Shown: positions 7,320-15,923 of the stretch, piece after piece | Numbering within the stretch: the first letter of the stretch is position 1 | Layout of the letters: every line of letters begins with the position of its first letter | Notes under the pieces: generated by a model | Told to the model about the DNA's origin: nothing | Seen by the model: only the letters and a program-made list of their open reading frames with translations | Databases searched by the model: none | DNA from: Romboutsia_E sp900604535 | GTDB taxonomy: Bacteria > Bacillota > Clostridia > Peptostreptococcales > Peptostreptococcaceae | DNA length: 64,000 bases | Assembly (NCBI RefSeq): GCF_900604535.1 | Contig: NZ_UWOT01000012.1 | Span: forward strand, 1 to 64,000 | Direction: 5' to 3' | Position numbers and translations under genes: made by a program

Positions 7320-7331
7320 TGAGGGATTATT

Positions 7332-7772
7332 TTGAGTAAAATAAAACAACAGGTAAATAGTTTAATAGATAAATATAAAACATCTAATATATATGAACTA
7401 TGTGACTACTTAAATATAAATATAAAAAGAGATCCTTTAGGAAGTACTAAAGGTTACTTCTTAAATATATCTGGAGACTACTTTATAACTTTAAATATAG
7501 ATTTAGAAGAATGGGAAGAACCTGTCGTACTTGCGCATGAGTTGGGTCATGCTCTTTTACACAAAAGTACAAATATTTGCTTCTTAAAAAATTATACATA
7601 CTCTAATACAAATAAACTCGAAAATGAAGCAAATGAGTTTGCTGCACATCTGTTAATTACTGATGATGCTTTAAATAGCTTTTCTAAAGGTTATGATTAT
7701 ATAACTATAGAACAAATGAGTAAACATTTTAGAGTTCCTGTAGAACTTGTTATGTATAAATATATAAATTAA
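7332..7772 (+). CDS. ImmA/IrrE family metallopeptidase
   Basis: 146 aa from a TTG with GAGGGAT upstream. Seen: the zinc-protease motif H-E-x-x-H in VVLAHELGHALLH at about residues 68-80 and a downstream ENEANEFAAHLL segment that supplies the third ligand Glu. Known: ImmA-type proteases cleave their partner XRE repressor and so trigger induction. It lies 12 bases after the repressor gene and 29 before the ATPase gene, so all three probably form one transcript. Confidence 0.88.
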   Translation: MSKIKQQVNSLIDKYKTSNIYELCDYLNINIKRDPLGSTKGYFLNISGDYFITLNIDLEEWEEPVVLAHELGHALLHKSTNICFLKNYTYSNTNKLENEANEFAAHLLITDDALNSFSKGYDYITIEQMSKHFRVPVELVMYKYIN

Positions 7773-7801
7773 ATTAAATTACATCAAGGGGAGACTTATA
7801 T

Positions 7802-9373
7802 ATGATAAACAGTTTAGAAATAAATGATTTTAGAATATTTAAAAATTCACATATTAAATTAGGAAAACATATCACAGCTATAGCTGGAAAGAATGGAATT
7901 GGTAAATCAACAATATTAGCTCTATTAGGTAATTCTTGTGAACTAAAATCTCAATTTGGAAAAACGATATTTAATACAGCTTTTAGAACGGAATTTAGCG
8001 AAATTTTTAAAGCCTCAAAAGAATTTGATAAAAGCGGTTCCAATAAATGTAAAATTAATTTTAGTAACTTATCCGATATAAATAAAATTACAGAAAGTAA
8101 AATCTGCCGTGTAACGTGGCAAAAAGATAGATTCAGAGTTATACCTGAAACAAAAGGAGAGAACGGTAATAGTCGTAAGAAAGAATCTCCTTCTTTATAT
8201 CTTGGGTTATCAAGACTATTTCCAGTTGGAGAAGCTAATGACGATGGCATGAAGGTTGAGTCTGTCAAACTTAGTGAAGATGAAAAGATTTATTTCATGG
8301 AACATTACAGAAAAATATTAAATTTAAACTTCGGTGAAGAATGTGATGTTGACTTTATAAATTTAGGTGAGACGAAGAGAAAGAAATCTGTTGGTATAAC
8401 GACTTCTACTTATTCTTCTATAACAAACTCAGCAGGTCAAGATAATATAGGTCAAATAATATTATCTGTATTATCATTTAAACGTTTATATAAAAGTAAG
8501 ACTTACGATTGGAATGGTGGAATACTTTTAATTGATGAATTAGATGCAACTTTACATCCTCATTCACAAATTAAATTAGTTGACTATTTATATTCTGAAT
8601 GTAAAAGTTTAAATATCCAAGTTGTATTTACAACACATAGCACGACTTTGTTAAAATATATATCTACTAAGACTTTATATAATAAACCAGATATTGTTAA
8701 TAACTATGAAATTGTTTATATTACAAAAAGTAATGGTCCTTTGAATATACTTCAAAATCCATCATACTTCATTATGAAAAATGATTTAAACATTTCATCA
8801 ATTTTAGATTCAAGTAAACAAATAAATGTTTACTCTGAAGATTCAGAATGCAGATGGTTATTTAAAAATTTAATTGGAAACTATAATATATACATTAATC
8901 CAGTTAATATTCAATTGGGATGCGAAGATTTACTTCGTTTGAACAAGGCTGATCCTGCATATTTTTCAAATATAATGTTTGTTTTAGATGGAGATGTAGA
9001 AGATAAAAAAATCAAAGAGAATAATAAATTTGGTAATATAATAAAGCTTCCTGGTAAAGTAAGACCAGAAGAATTGATTTATGACTTTCTAATAAATTTA
9101 GACCCTTATGACCAATTTTGGACAAAAGCATTTTCTTTTGGGTTTAACAAAGAATCTCTAATGGAATATGGTCCACATTCTAACCATTATCAAGGAAAGG
9201 ATAGAGAAAGATTTAAACAATGGTTTAATGACAATCTTAATCATTTTGAGATCTTAAAAGTTTTTGACTGTTGGAAAGAACATAACTCCGAAGACTATAA
9301 TAAATTTTTAAGCAATTTTACAAATACTTATAATAATATTGCCAAAAGAACTTTCTCTCCTATTATCCAATAA
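7802..9373 (+). CDS. OLD/AriA-like AAA ATPase with TOPRIM-like C-terminus
   Basis: 523 aa. Seen: an ABC/SMC-type ATPase with Walker A GKNGIGKST at residues 29-37, a signature-like SAGQDNIGQIIL near 210, Walker B ILLIDELDATLHP near 240, and a THSTTLL switch His near 280. After about residue 335 comes a second part with YSEDSEC and FVLDGDVED, which looks like the Glu and Asp-x-Asp motifs of a TOPRIM or DUF4435-like nuclease domain. Known relatives of this layout (OLD, PARIS AriA/AriB) are phage-defence proteins. It is in the lysogeny module between ImmA and a methylase, the usual place for superinfection-exclusion cargo. AGGGGAG precedes the ATG. The defence role is inference. Confidence 0.7.
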   Translation: MINSLEINDFRIFKNSHIKLGKHITAIAGKNGIGKSTILALLGNSCELKSQFGKTIFNTAFRTEFSEIFKASKEFDKSGSNKCKINFSNLSDINKITESKICRVTWQKDRFRVIPETKGENGNSRKKESPSLYLGLSRLFPVGEANDDGMKVESVKLSEDEKIYFMEHYRKILNLNFGEECDVDFINLGETKRKKSVGITTSTYSSITNSAGQDNIGQIILSVLSFKRLYKSKTYDWNGGILLIDELDATLHPHSQIKLVDYLYSECKSLNIQVVFTTHSTTLLKYISTKTLYNKPDIVNNYEIVYITKSNGPLNILQNPSYFIMKNDLNISSILDSSKQINVYSEDSECRWLFKNLIGNYNIYINPVNIQLGCEDLLRLNKADPAYFSNIMFVLDGDVEDKKIKENNKFGNIIKLPGKVRPEELIYDFLINLDPYDQFWTKAFSFGFNKESLMEYGPHSNHYQGKDRERFKQWFNDNLNHFEILKVFDCWKEHNSEDYNKFLSNFTNTYNNIAKRTFSPIIQ

Positions 9374-9519
9374 TTACTTAGTTTCATACTATTAAATTTA
9401 TGTAATAATAGTAGTTATATGTAATTATTATTACAGAATTATTTGTATTAATAATCTCTGGCCAAATTAATATAATTTTGTTATTATATTAATTATAACT
9501 TTATACAAAGGTGGTAGCT

Positions 9520-10380
9520 ATGTCAGGATTAAAAACTTATTCTCCCCTTAGATATCCAGGTGGGAAAAATATACTTTCAAAGTATGTTATTAATTTAATA
9601 CAATCAAATAATTTGAATGGTTGCACTTATATAGAACCTTATACTGGTGGTGGTGCTGTAGCATTAAAATTATTGTTTGATGGGTTTGTTAATGATATAA
9701 TAATAAATGATTTAGATAAATCCATTTATGCCTTTTGGTATTCTATTTTAAACCATACAAATGAATTATGTGAATTAATTGAAAATACCTCTATAACTAT
9801 AGAAAATTGGCATATACAAAGAAAAATACAACAAAATAAAGATACGGAAGATTTATTGCGTTTAGGTTTTTCTACATTATTTCTTAATAGAACGAATAGA
9901 TCTGGAATAATTAAAGCTGGTGTTATTGGTGGTCTTAAGCAAGATGGTAATTATAAATTAGACTGTAGATTCAAAAAAGAAGATATAATATCTAAAATTA
10001 GAAAAATTGCAGAGTACAAAGACCATATTACTTTATATAACCACGATACACTTTACCTAATTGAAAATATAATACCTACTATAAACAATACAAAATTTAT
10101 TTTTTTTGATCCTCCATATTATCATAAAGGCTCTAGTTTATATGTAAATTATTATACACATGATGACCATGTTGAGTTATCCAATGTAATAAGTAATTTA
10201 GAAAATTCACATTGGATTGTTACTTATGATAATGTTGATGAAATTGTAGAAATGTATAATCAATTTAGAATAACTTCTTATGGCATAAGATATACTGCAG
10301 GTAAAAAATACACTGGAAAAGAAATAATGGTGTACAGTGATAATATTGATATCCCTGATAACTTAAAGCAAATAATATAG
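9520..10380 (+). CDS. D12-class DNA adenine-N6 methyltransferase
   Basis: 286 aa. It would transfer a methyl group from S-adenosylmethionine to adenine in a short DNA target. Seen: the SAM motif LRYPGGKN near residues 10-17, EPYTGGGAV near 40, NRTNRSGI near 130 and the catalytic DPPYY near 197, in the order typical of Dam/D12 enzymes; length fits. Start at 9520 is set by AAAGGTGG upstream. It follows the ATPase gene after a 146-base gap that contains two AT-rich inverted repeats, and it ends in a strong terminator. Inference: it may protect prophage and host DNA from the neighbouring ATPase or from host restriction. Confidence 0.9.
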   Translation: MSGLKTYSPLRYPGGKNILSKYVINLIQSNNLNGCTYIEPYTGGGAVALKLLFDGFVNDIIINDLDKSIYAFWYSILNHTNELCELIENTSITIENWHIQRKIQQNKDTEDLLRLGFSTLFLNRTNRSGIIKAGVIGGLKQDGNYKLDCRFKKEDIISKIRKIAEYKDHITLYNHDTLYLIENIIPTINNTKFIFFDPPYYHKGSSLYVNYYTHDDHVELSNVISNLENSHWIVTYDNVDEIVEMYNQFRITSYGIRYTAGKKYTGKEIMVYSDNIDIPDNLKQII

Positions 10381-10404
10381 AGCAGTTCATACTGCTCTTT
10401 TCTA
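10379..10404 (+). terminator. Intrinsic terminator after the methylase
   Basis: Arms AGAGCAGT and ACTGCTCT around TCAT, followed by TTTCTATTT. It begins at the stop codon of the methyltransferase gene and separates the lysogeny operon from the integrase. Confidence 0.85.
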
Positions 10405-10634
10405 TTTCAAATATAAATCAATTCCTTTAATATTCATTATAAGTCAATCATATATTTCCTAATACCCACTACTACAATTCTACGTTTAATAAAGCAAATC
10501 TAACTTTTTATATTTTCATTGACAACTATTTTAAATGAATGCTATTCTTTATACCGAACTTATGTTCTTTATCTTTAATAAAGGATTATCATAACTTTAT
10601 GTAAAATTAATACTTATTAAAAGGAGGAGATTCT

Positions 10635-12275
10635 TTGATAGCTGCAATTTACTCAAGAAAAAGTAAATTCACCGGTAAAGGTGAATCAATAGAAAATCAA
10701 ATTCAACTATGCATGAATTATGCTAAAAATATGGGTATAACAGATTTTATAATATATGAAGATGAAGGTTTTAGTGGTGGTTCTACAAATAGACCAAGAT
10801 TTCAAGAAATGCTTCAAGATGCTAAAAAGAAAAAGTTTAGCTACTTAATTTGTTACCGACTAGATAGAATTAGTAGAAATGTTTCTGACTTCTCTACTCT
10901 AATTGAAGAATTAAATAAATTAGATATATCATTTATATCTATAAAGGAACAATTTGATACTTCTACTCCAATGGGAAGAGCTATGATGTACATCTCCAGC
11001 GTATTTGCACAATTAGAAAGGGAAACTATAGCCGAACGTATAAAAGATAATATGTATGAGCTCGCACGTACCGGTAGATGGCTAGGTGGTACTACTCCCC
11101 TAGGCTTCTCCTCTACTCAAATTACTTACTTTGATGAAAATATGGCTCAAAGGAAAATGTATCAATTAGAGGAAGATCCAGAATCTTTAGATACAGTAAA
11201 GCTAATTTTTGATAAATATTTAGAATTAAAATCACTTACTAAATTATACAAGTATTTATATAATTCAGGTATAAGAGGATCCAGAGATGGTAGATTTTCT
11301 CCAGGATCAGTATCTGTAATCTTGAGAAATCCTGCTTATGTGAAAGCAGATGAAAACGTAATAAACTATTTACGAAATAATAATATAGAAGTTGTTGGTT
11401 CTCCTGATAATGAACATGGTATCTTAACATATGCTAAGAATACCGCCTCTCCTATCGGCGCTATAGCTAGACATAAAGGGGTTATCGATTCAGATAAATG
11501 GCTTCAAGTTCAAAGCTTATTATATAAAAATAGAGATAAAGCTCCTAGATCTGGAACTGGAAAAGGATTATTATCTGGATTGTTAAAATGTTCTAAGTGT
11601 GGAGCTAACATGAGACATTCCTATAGTAAGACCTCTTCAGGTAATACTGTTTATTATTATATATGTGGAACTAAAAAATCACTAGGTGCTTCTGCCTGTA
11701 GTTGCCAAAATATAAAGGCTGATATAGTTGAGGAAAAAGTAATTGAAGAAATAAAAAATACTAAAGCAGAATATATAATGGAACAATATAAAAAAACTAA
11801 GCTCGAGAATAATAAAAATAGTAAAGAAGTCCAAGTTCAGATAAATAAAATTAATTCTAATATAAAAGAGAAGCAAAATATAATAGATACTCTAATAATA
11901 CAGCTAGGTAGAAATACTGATAGCACCGCTTCAGTCTATATAATAAATAAAATAGAAGAATTAAATAAAGAAATAGAAAATTTAAAAGATGAACTAAATA
12001 CAATAAATTCTGTCTCTAATGAATTCAATACTATGGATTTGAATATTGAACTAATCTGTGATAATTTAAATAGATTTAACAATGAGTTTGATTCAGCAGA
12101 TTTGAATAAAAGAAGATCACTAATTTCTAATATAGTTGATTATATAGAATGGATTCCAGATCAAAATAAGGCTAGGGTTTATATACTGGGTTTGAAGCAA
12201 TTAGTGGATAGTTATAATTCTACAACTAAAGGGTGTTCTAGTTTGTCTTTTTGTTTAGATAGCAGAAGCTATTAG
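10635..12275 (+). CDS. Large serine integrase
   Basis: 546 aa from a TTG with AAGGAGGAG upstream. It catalyses integration and excision of the prophage. Seen: a resolvase-type N-terminal domain with the catalytic Ser at residue 7 (IYSRKSK) and the YRLDRISRN and MGRAMMYISSVFAQLERE motifs; a recombinase domain; a zinc ribbon (CSKCGANM near 320, then CGTKK and CSC); and a coiled coil near 375-455. The last five codons and the stop lie beyond the inferred crossover, so its C-terminal tail DSRSY is encoded by host DNA. It sits at the right end of the prophage beside attR, as usual for this family. Confidence 0.95.
   Translation: MIAAIYSRKSKFTGKGESIENQIQLCMNYAKNMGITDFIIYEDEGFSGGSTNRPRFQEMLQDAKKKKFSYLICYRLDRISRNVSDFSTLIEELNKLDISFISIKEQFDTSTPMGRAMMYISSVFAQLERETIAERIKDNMYELARTGRWLGGTTPLGFSSTQITYFDENMAQRKMYQLEEDPESLDTVKLIFDKYLELKSLTKLYKYLYNSGIRGSRDGRFSPGSVSVILRNPAYVKADENVINYLRNNNIEVVGSPDNEHGILTYAKNTASPIGAIARHKGVIDSDKWLQVQSLLYKNRDKAPRSGTGKGLLSGLLKCSKCGANMRHSYSKTSSGNTVYYYICGTKKSLGASACSCQNIKADIVEEKVIEEIKNTKAEYIMEQYKKTKLENNKNSKEVQVQINKINSNIKEKQNIIDTLIIQLGRNTDSTASVYIINKIEELNKEIENLKDELNTINSVSNEFNTMDLNIELICDNLNRFNNEFDSADLNKRRSLISNIVDYIEWIPDQNKARVYILGLKQLVDSYNSTTKGCSSLSFCLDSRSY
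12250..12262. other. attR region, right prophage-host junction
   Basis: The integrase frame and the remnant of the ABC ATPase frame meet here. Host coding sense (I-A-E-A-I-S-M-S-D) is clear from 12259 rightward, while the codon before it in that frame is TAG, so the crossover lies just before or around GATA at 12258-12261. The exact core cannot be set without attL or the phage circle. Confidence 0.65.
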
Positions 12276-12450
12276 TATGTCAGACCAAGTTGCTATGCTT
12301 TCTAGAAGACCAGCTACAATAAAAGGAGTGTACGACATAGACTTAGGAATACCTTCTGAAGAAAAAACACCTCTCAAAGCACGTAAAGCTCCAGCATTTC
12401 AAAATTACTTCGATATTCTATGGAAGGAGCTAGACGCATATGAAAAATGA
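12259..12450 (+). pseudogene. 3' fragment of an SsuB/TauB-type ABC ATPase, cut by the prophage
   Basis: 63 codons remain, reading I-A-E-A-I-S-M-S-D-Q-V-A-M-L-S-R-R-P and onward to a TGA at 12448. This is the part of nitrate/sulfonate/taurine importer ATPases after the H-loop (usually T-H-D-I-x-E-A-I). Walker A, signature and Walker B lie on the other side of the prophage. The stop overlaps the permease start by 11 bases, as in an intact operon. An internal ATG at 12277 could be used, but the product would have no ATPase function. Excision would rebuild the gene. Confidence 0.85.
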
Positions 12451-13252
12451 TTCTAAACAGTACTCCTTAGGTTATAAAAATTACCTTAAAGACCTTAAAG
12501 TTGAAAAATATAAAATTTTTATTTGCCAAATAGTTCTATTTATTGGCTTACTTTTACTTTGGGAATACCTTGCTGATCAAGGTATAATAAAAACATTTTT
12601 ATTTAGTCAACCTAGTGCTATATATAAATTGTTTGTAAAATACCTTGAAAGCGGACAATTAATGACACATATTAAAGTATCTGTATATGAAACTTGTGTA
12701 GGACTTTTTGTTGGTACAATCTTGGGCATTATAGTTGCTATAATGCTTTGGTGGTCTAAAAGATTATCTAGAATACTAGACCCATTCTTAGTTGTACTTA
12801 ATGCACTTCCTAAAACAGCACTTGCACCTATTATAATAGTTTGGGTTGGCGCTGGTGTTAAAGGAATAATAGTAACTGCCATTACTATTTCCATAGTCGT
12901 AACAATACTTTCAGCATATAATTACTTTATTAGTGTTGATGAAGAAAAAGTAAAAATGTTAAAAAGTTTTGGAGCTTCTAAATCTCAAATTTTAACTAAA
13001 CTTATATTACCTGCAAATATAGGTAATTTAATTAATTTAACAAAAATTAACATTGGTCTTGCTTGGGTAGGTGTTATAGTTGGTGAATTCTTAGTTTCTA
13101 GATATGGAATCGGTTATCTAATAGTTTATGGTAGCCAAGTATTTAAACTTGATTTAGTAATGATGGGTGTATTTATTCTTGCATTTTGTGCATGGATCAT
13201 GTATGAAATACTTAATATAGTGGAAAAACTTTATAACAAAAATAAACACTAA
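12440..13252 (+). CDS. SsuC/TauC-type ABC transporter permease
   Basis: 270 aa. Membrane component of an importer of the nitrate/sulfonate/taurine family. Seen: about six membrane segments and the cytoplasmic EAA loop (KVKMLKSFGASKSQILTKLI then LPA, near residues 170-195), which contacts the ATPase. AAGGAG lies within the end of the ATPase fragment ten bases upstream of the ATG. The gene is intact, but its partner ATPase is split by the prophage, so the transporter can work only with another ATPase or after excision. Transcription may now come from the integrase promoter; substrate unknown. Confidence 0.88.
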   Translation: MKNDSKQYSLGYKNYLKDLKVEKYKIFICQIVLFIGLLLLWEYLADQGIIKTFLFSQPSAIYKLFVKYLESGQLMTHIKVSVYETCVGLFVGTILGIIVAIMLWWSKRLSRILDPFLVVLNALPKTALAPIIIVWVGAGVKGIIVTAITISIVVTILSAYNYFISVDEEKVKMLKSFGASKSQILTKLILPANIGNLINLTKINIGLAWVGVIVGEFLVSRYGIGYLIVYGSQVFKLDLVMMGVFILAFCAWIMYEILNIVEKLYNKNKH

Positions 13253-13260
13253 ATTTAACT

Positions 13261-13290
13261 AGACTGTAGTTTTTCTACAGTCTGTTTTTC
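13261..13290 (+). terminator. Intrinsic terminator after the permease
   Basis: Arms AGACTGTAG and CTACAGTCT, then GTTTTTC. It lies between permease and binding-protein genes, so the latter may have its own promoter or depend on partial read-through. Confidence 0.8.
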
Positions 13291-13389
13291 TTTAAAAATA
13301 GTATAAGCCATACGTCTATATTTAAGGAACATGTACTAGCTCTTAATAATAACTTATATTATGTAATAATTTTTAAAGGAGGATAACTT

Positions 13390-14442
13390 ATGTTTAAAAA
13401 GCTAGTATCTGTTATTAGCTCATTCGCTATTGGATTGGTGTGCTTTACAGGTTGTAGCAACCAAGATTCATCTAGCAACTCAGGTATTCAAGATAGCTCA
13501 GAAAAATTAGATAAAATAACTATAGCAGAGGTTGCTCATTCAGTTTTTTATGCACCTCAATATGTTGCTATTTCTAAAGGTTTTTTTGAAGAAGAAGGTA
13601 TTGATGTAGAGCTCCTTAATACTCAAGGTGCCGATAAAACTATGTCTGCATTAGTATCAGGTGAAGCTGATATAGGACTTATGGGACCTGAAGCTTCTAT
13701 TTACGTTTATAATCAAGGTAGTGAAGACTACGCTGTAAACTTTGCTCAACTTACTCAAAGAGATGGTAGTTTCTTAGTTTCTAGAGAAAAAAATGATAAC
13801 TTTAACTATGACGATTTAAAGGGTAGTGAAATCCTTGGTGGTAGAAAAGGTGGAGTTCCTTTAATGACTTTAGAGTATGTTTTAAAACAACATGGTTTAA
13901 ATATTGGTGAAAATGATCCAAGTGCTGATATTAATGTAAGAACTGATGTACAATTTAGTGCTATGGCTGGTGCTTTTGCTGCTGGTGAAGCTGATTATAC
14001 AACAGCTTTTGAACCAACTGCTACTCAACTTGAAAAAGATGGTTCTGGATATGTAGTAGCATCAATTGGTGGAGATTCTGGAGATATTCCTTATACAGCT
14101 TATTCTGCAACTAAATCTTACTTAGAAAAAAATCCTGAATTAATTCAACGATTTACTAATGCTTTATATAAAGCTCAACAATGGTGTCAGACTGCATCTG
14201 ATGAAGAAGTAGCTAAAGCTATGCAACCATTCTTTGAAGATAACGACTTAGACGATTTAATTATAGTTGCTCAAAAATATAGAGAAATAGATGCTTGGTG
14301 TTCTGAACCAGTTTTAGAAGAAGAGAGCTTAAATAATTTAATGACAGTAATGGAATCTGCTGGCGAACTTAGTGAAAGACCTCCTTATGATAAGATTGTA
14401 AATACTGACTTTGCACAACAAGCTATAGATAATAATAAATAG
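13390..14442 (+). CDS. SsuA/NMT1-like substrate-binding lipoprotein
   Basis: 350 aa. Extracytoplasmic receptor for the transporter encoded just before it. Seen: a lipoprotein signal ending CFTGC (lipid-anchored Cys near residue 22), then the NMT1/SsuA-like fold with YAPQYVAISKGFFEEEGIDV, VSGEADIGLMGPEASIYVY and a hinge near AGEADYTTAFEP. The family binds sulfonates, taurine, nitrate, or thiamin or riboflavin precursors; the residues here do not settle the substrate. AAAGGAGG precedes the ATG. The gene is intact, while its ATPase partner is interrupted. Confidence 0.88.
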   Translation: MFKKLVSVISSFAIGLVCFTGCSNQDSSSNSGIQDSSEKLDKITIAEVAHSVFYAPQYVAISKGFFEEEGIDVELLNTQGADKTMSALVSGEADIGLMGPEASIYVYNQGSEDYAVNFAQLTQRDGSFLVSREKNDNFNYDDLKGSEILGGRKGGVPLMTLEYVLKQHGLNIGENDPSADINVRTDVQFSAMAGAFAAGEADYTTAFEPTATQLEKDGSGYVVASIGGDSGDIPYTAYSATKSYLEKNPELIQRFTNALYKAQQWCQTASDEEVAKAMQPFFEDNDLDDLIIVAQKYREIDAWCSEPVLEEESLNNLMTVMESAGELSERPPYDKIVNTDFAQQAIDNNK

Positions 14443-14445
14443 TTT

Positions 14446-14486
14446 AATAAAAATGATTCCTATAATTTTTAGGAATCATTTTTATT
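14446..14486. terminator. Bidirectional terminator
   Basis: Arms AATAAAAATGATTCC and GGAATCATTTTTATT with an 11-base loop. T-rich ends on both strands serve the binding-protein gene from the left and the CcdA-TlpA gene from the right. Confidence 0.85.
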
Positions 14487-14510
14487 AAATTTGTTTTCAA
14501 TAAAATATCA

Positions 14511-15697
14511 CTACTTACAACTTTCTATAATATACTTCATAGTTTCTTTATTCATTGCACCTGGAACATATTTAGTAATATATCCGTATTCATCTATTAT
14601 AAGTGTTGATGGAAATGAATTTATTCCATATTGATATATTTGACTTCCACTTTCATCTAATACAACAGGGAAAGTATATCCTTCTTCTTTTAAAAAATCT
14701 TTTATATGTTCTACATCTCCTTCCCTTCCAATATTAGGTGATGCTAATTCAAGTATTATTATATCTTCTTTATTTTCGTTATATTCTTTATAAAGCTCTT
14801 CTATATAAGGCATTTCTTCTCTACATTGAGGACACCATGTAGCCCATATATTAAAAAATATTATTTTTCCTTTATAATCACTTAACTTATGTATTTCTCC
14901 ATATTGGTCATATAATTCAAAGTCTAAAGCTTTTATTTTCTTACTACTTTGATTTTCTTCATTCTCTATATTTTCATTCCTTTGAGCTTGACTTTTTGTT
15001 TGTAAATTAAAGTTATTTATAGCTCTTTCAAGTCCACTTGAAAACATTGCCAGACCAGATAATATAATTATTATTCCACCTATTATTTTAATTTTACCCA
15101 TATACTTTTTTATAGAATTTATTGTATTAAATAATTTATTATAAAATAATGCCACAAGTATAAATGGAAATACAAATCCTATTGTATAAACTAATACCAA
15201 TAAGTTTGATACTAAAAAGCTATTGGAACTTGATGAGATTATAAGTACCGATGCAAGTATTGGTCCTATACATGGAGTCCATCCAAAGCTAAATGTAAAT
15301 CCTAATAAAAATGCTGTTACTATATTTATTTCTTTAGTATTCATATTAAATCTCTTTTCAGAGTTTAATAATTTAGATTTTATAATTCCCATATAAAATA
15401 GACCCATAAATACTATTATTAGTCCACCTAAAGTCATTATTAAGTCTTTGTTTGTCTTTAAGAATGAACTTAGTACACTTACTGATGATCCTAGTATAAA
15501 GAATGTTGTCGATATACCAATTATAAAGAAAAATGTATTTTTAAATAAATCACTTTTGTAAATTTTCCAGTTTTTAAATTATCTATACTAGTATTAGATA
15601 ATTTACTCAAATATATTGGTAGTATAGGTAATATACATGGGGATAGGAAGGACAACATCCCTTCTAAAAACACCACTATTAAATTTAGTTTTTCCAT
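14511..15697 (-). pseudogene. CcdA-TlpA fusion, thiol-disulfide exchange, frameshifted
   Basis: Two frames make one protein of about 395 aa. The first runs from ATG at 15697 (AGGAG upstream) and stops at 15521 after about 58 residues; the rest is open in another frame. A missing base in the A4 run at 15554-15557 would restore it. Seen: CcdA/DsbD-beta membrane segments with the two conserved cysteines (SFLSPCILPILP and FGWTPCIGPILA), then a periplasm-facing thioredoxin-like domain with WCPQC (ATWCPQCREEMPY). Role: carry reducing power across the membrane to extracytoplasmic proteins. A real loss and a sequencing error in the run are both possible. Confidence 0.8.
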
Positions 15698-15860
15698 TAA
15701 CATCTCCTTTATTTGTAAATATATTCTTACCATTAGTTTTTCTACCTATTAGCAGTAAAATTATATCATTTATTAAATAATCTCCTTAATAATTCACTAT
15801 ATAAATAAACTACAACAATGAAAGTTTCTATCTCAAGTAGATAGTTTTTTGTAGTTAATA

Positions 15861-15909
15861 AAAAATAGTGATTAAAAAATAAAATAAATCATTTTTAATC
15901 ACTATTTTA
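15861..15909 (-). terminator. Terminator of the GltD/PreT-like gene
   Basis: On the minus strand arms AAATAGTGATTAAAAA and TTTTTAATCACTATTT are separated by a short AT-rich loop and followed by TTTT. It lies 15 bases past the oxidoreductase stop. Confidence 0.8.
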
Positions 15910-15923
15910 ATTCTTTATAAAGC

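Noticed and set aside
15808..15856. Nested hairpin AACTACAA/TTGTAGTT with CTATCT/AGATAG inside
   Set aside because: It reads as a plus-strand terminator, but no plus-strand gene ends there; it may be a leftover. Not listed as a feature.
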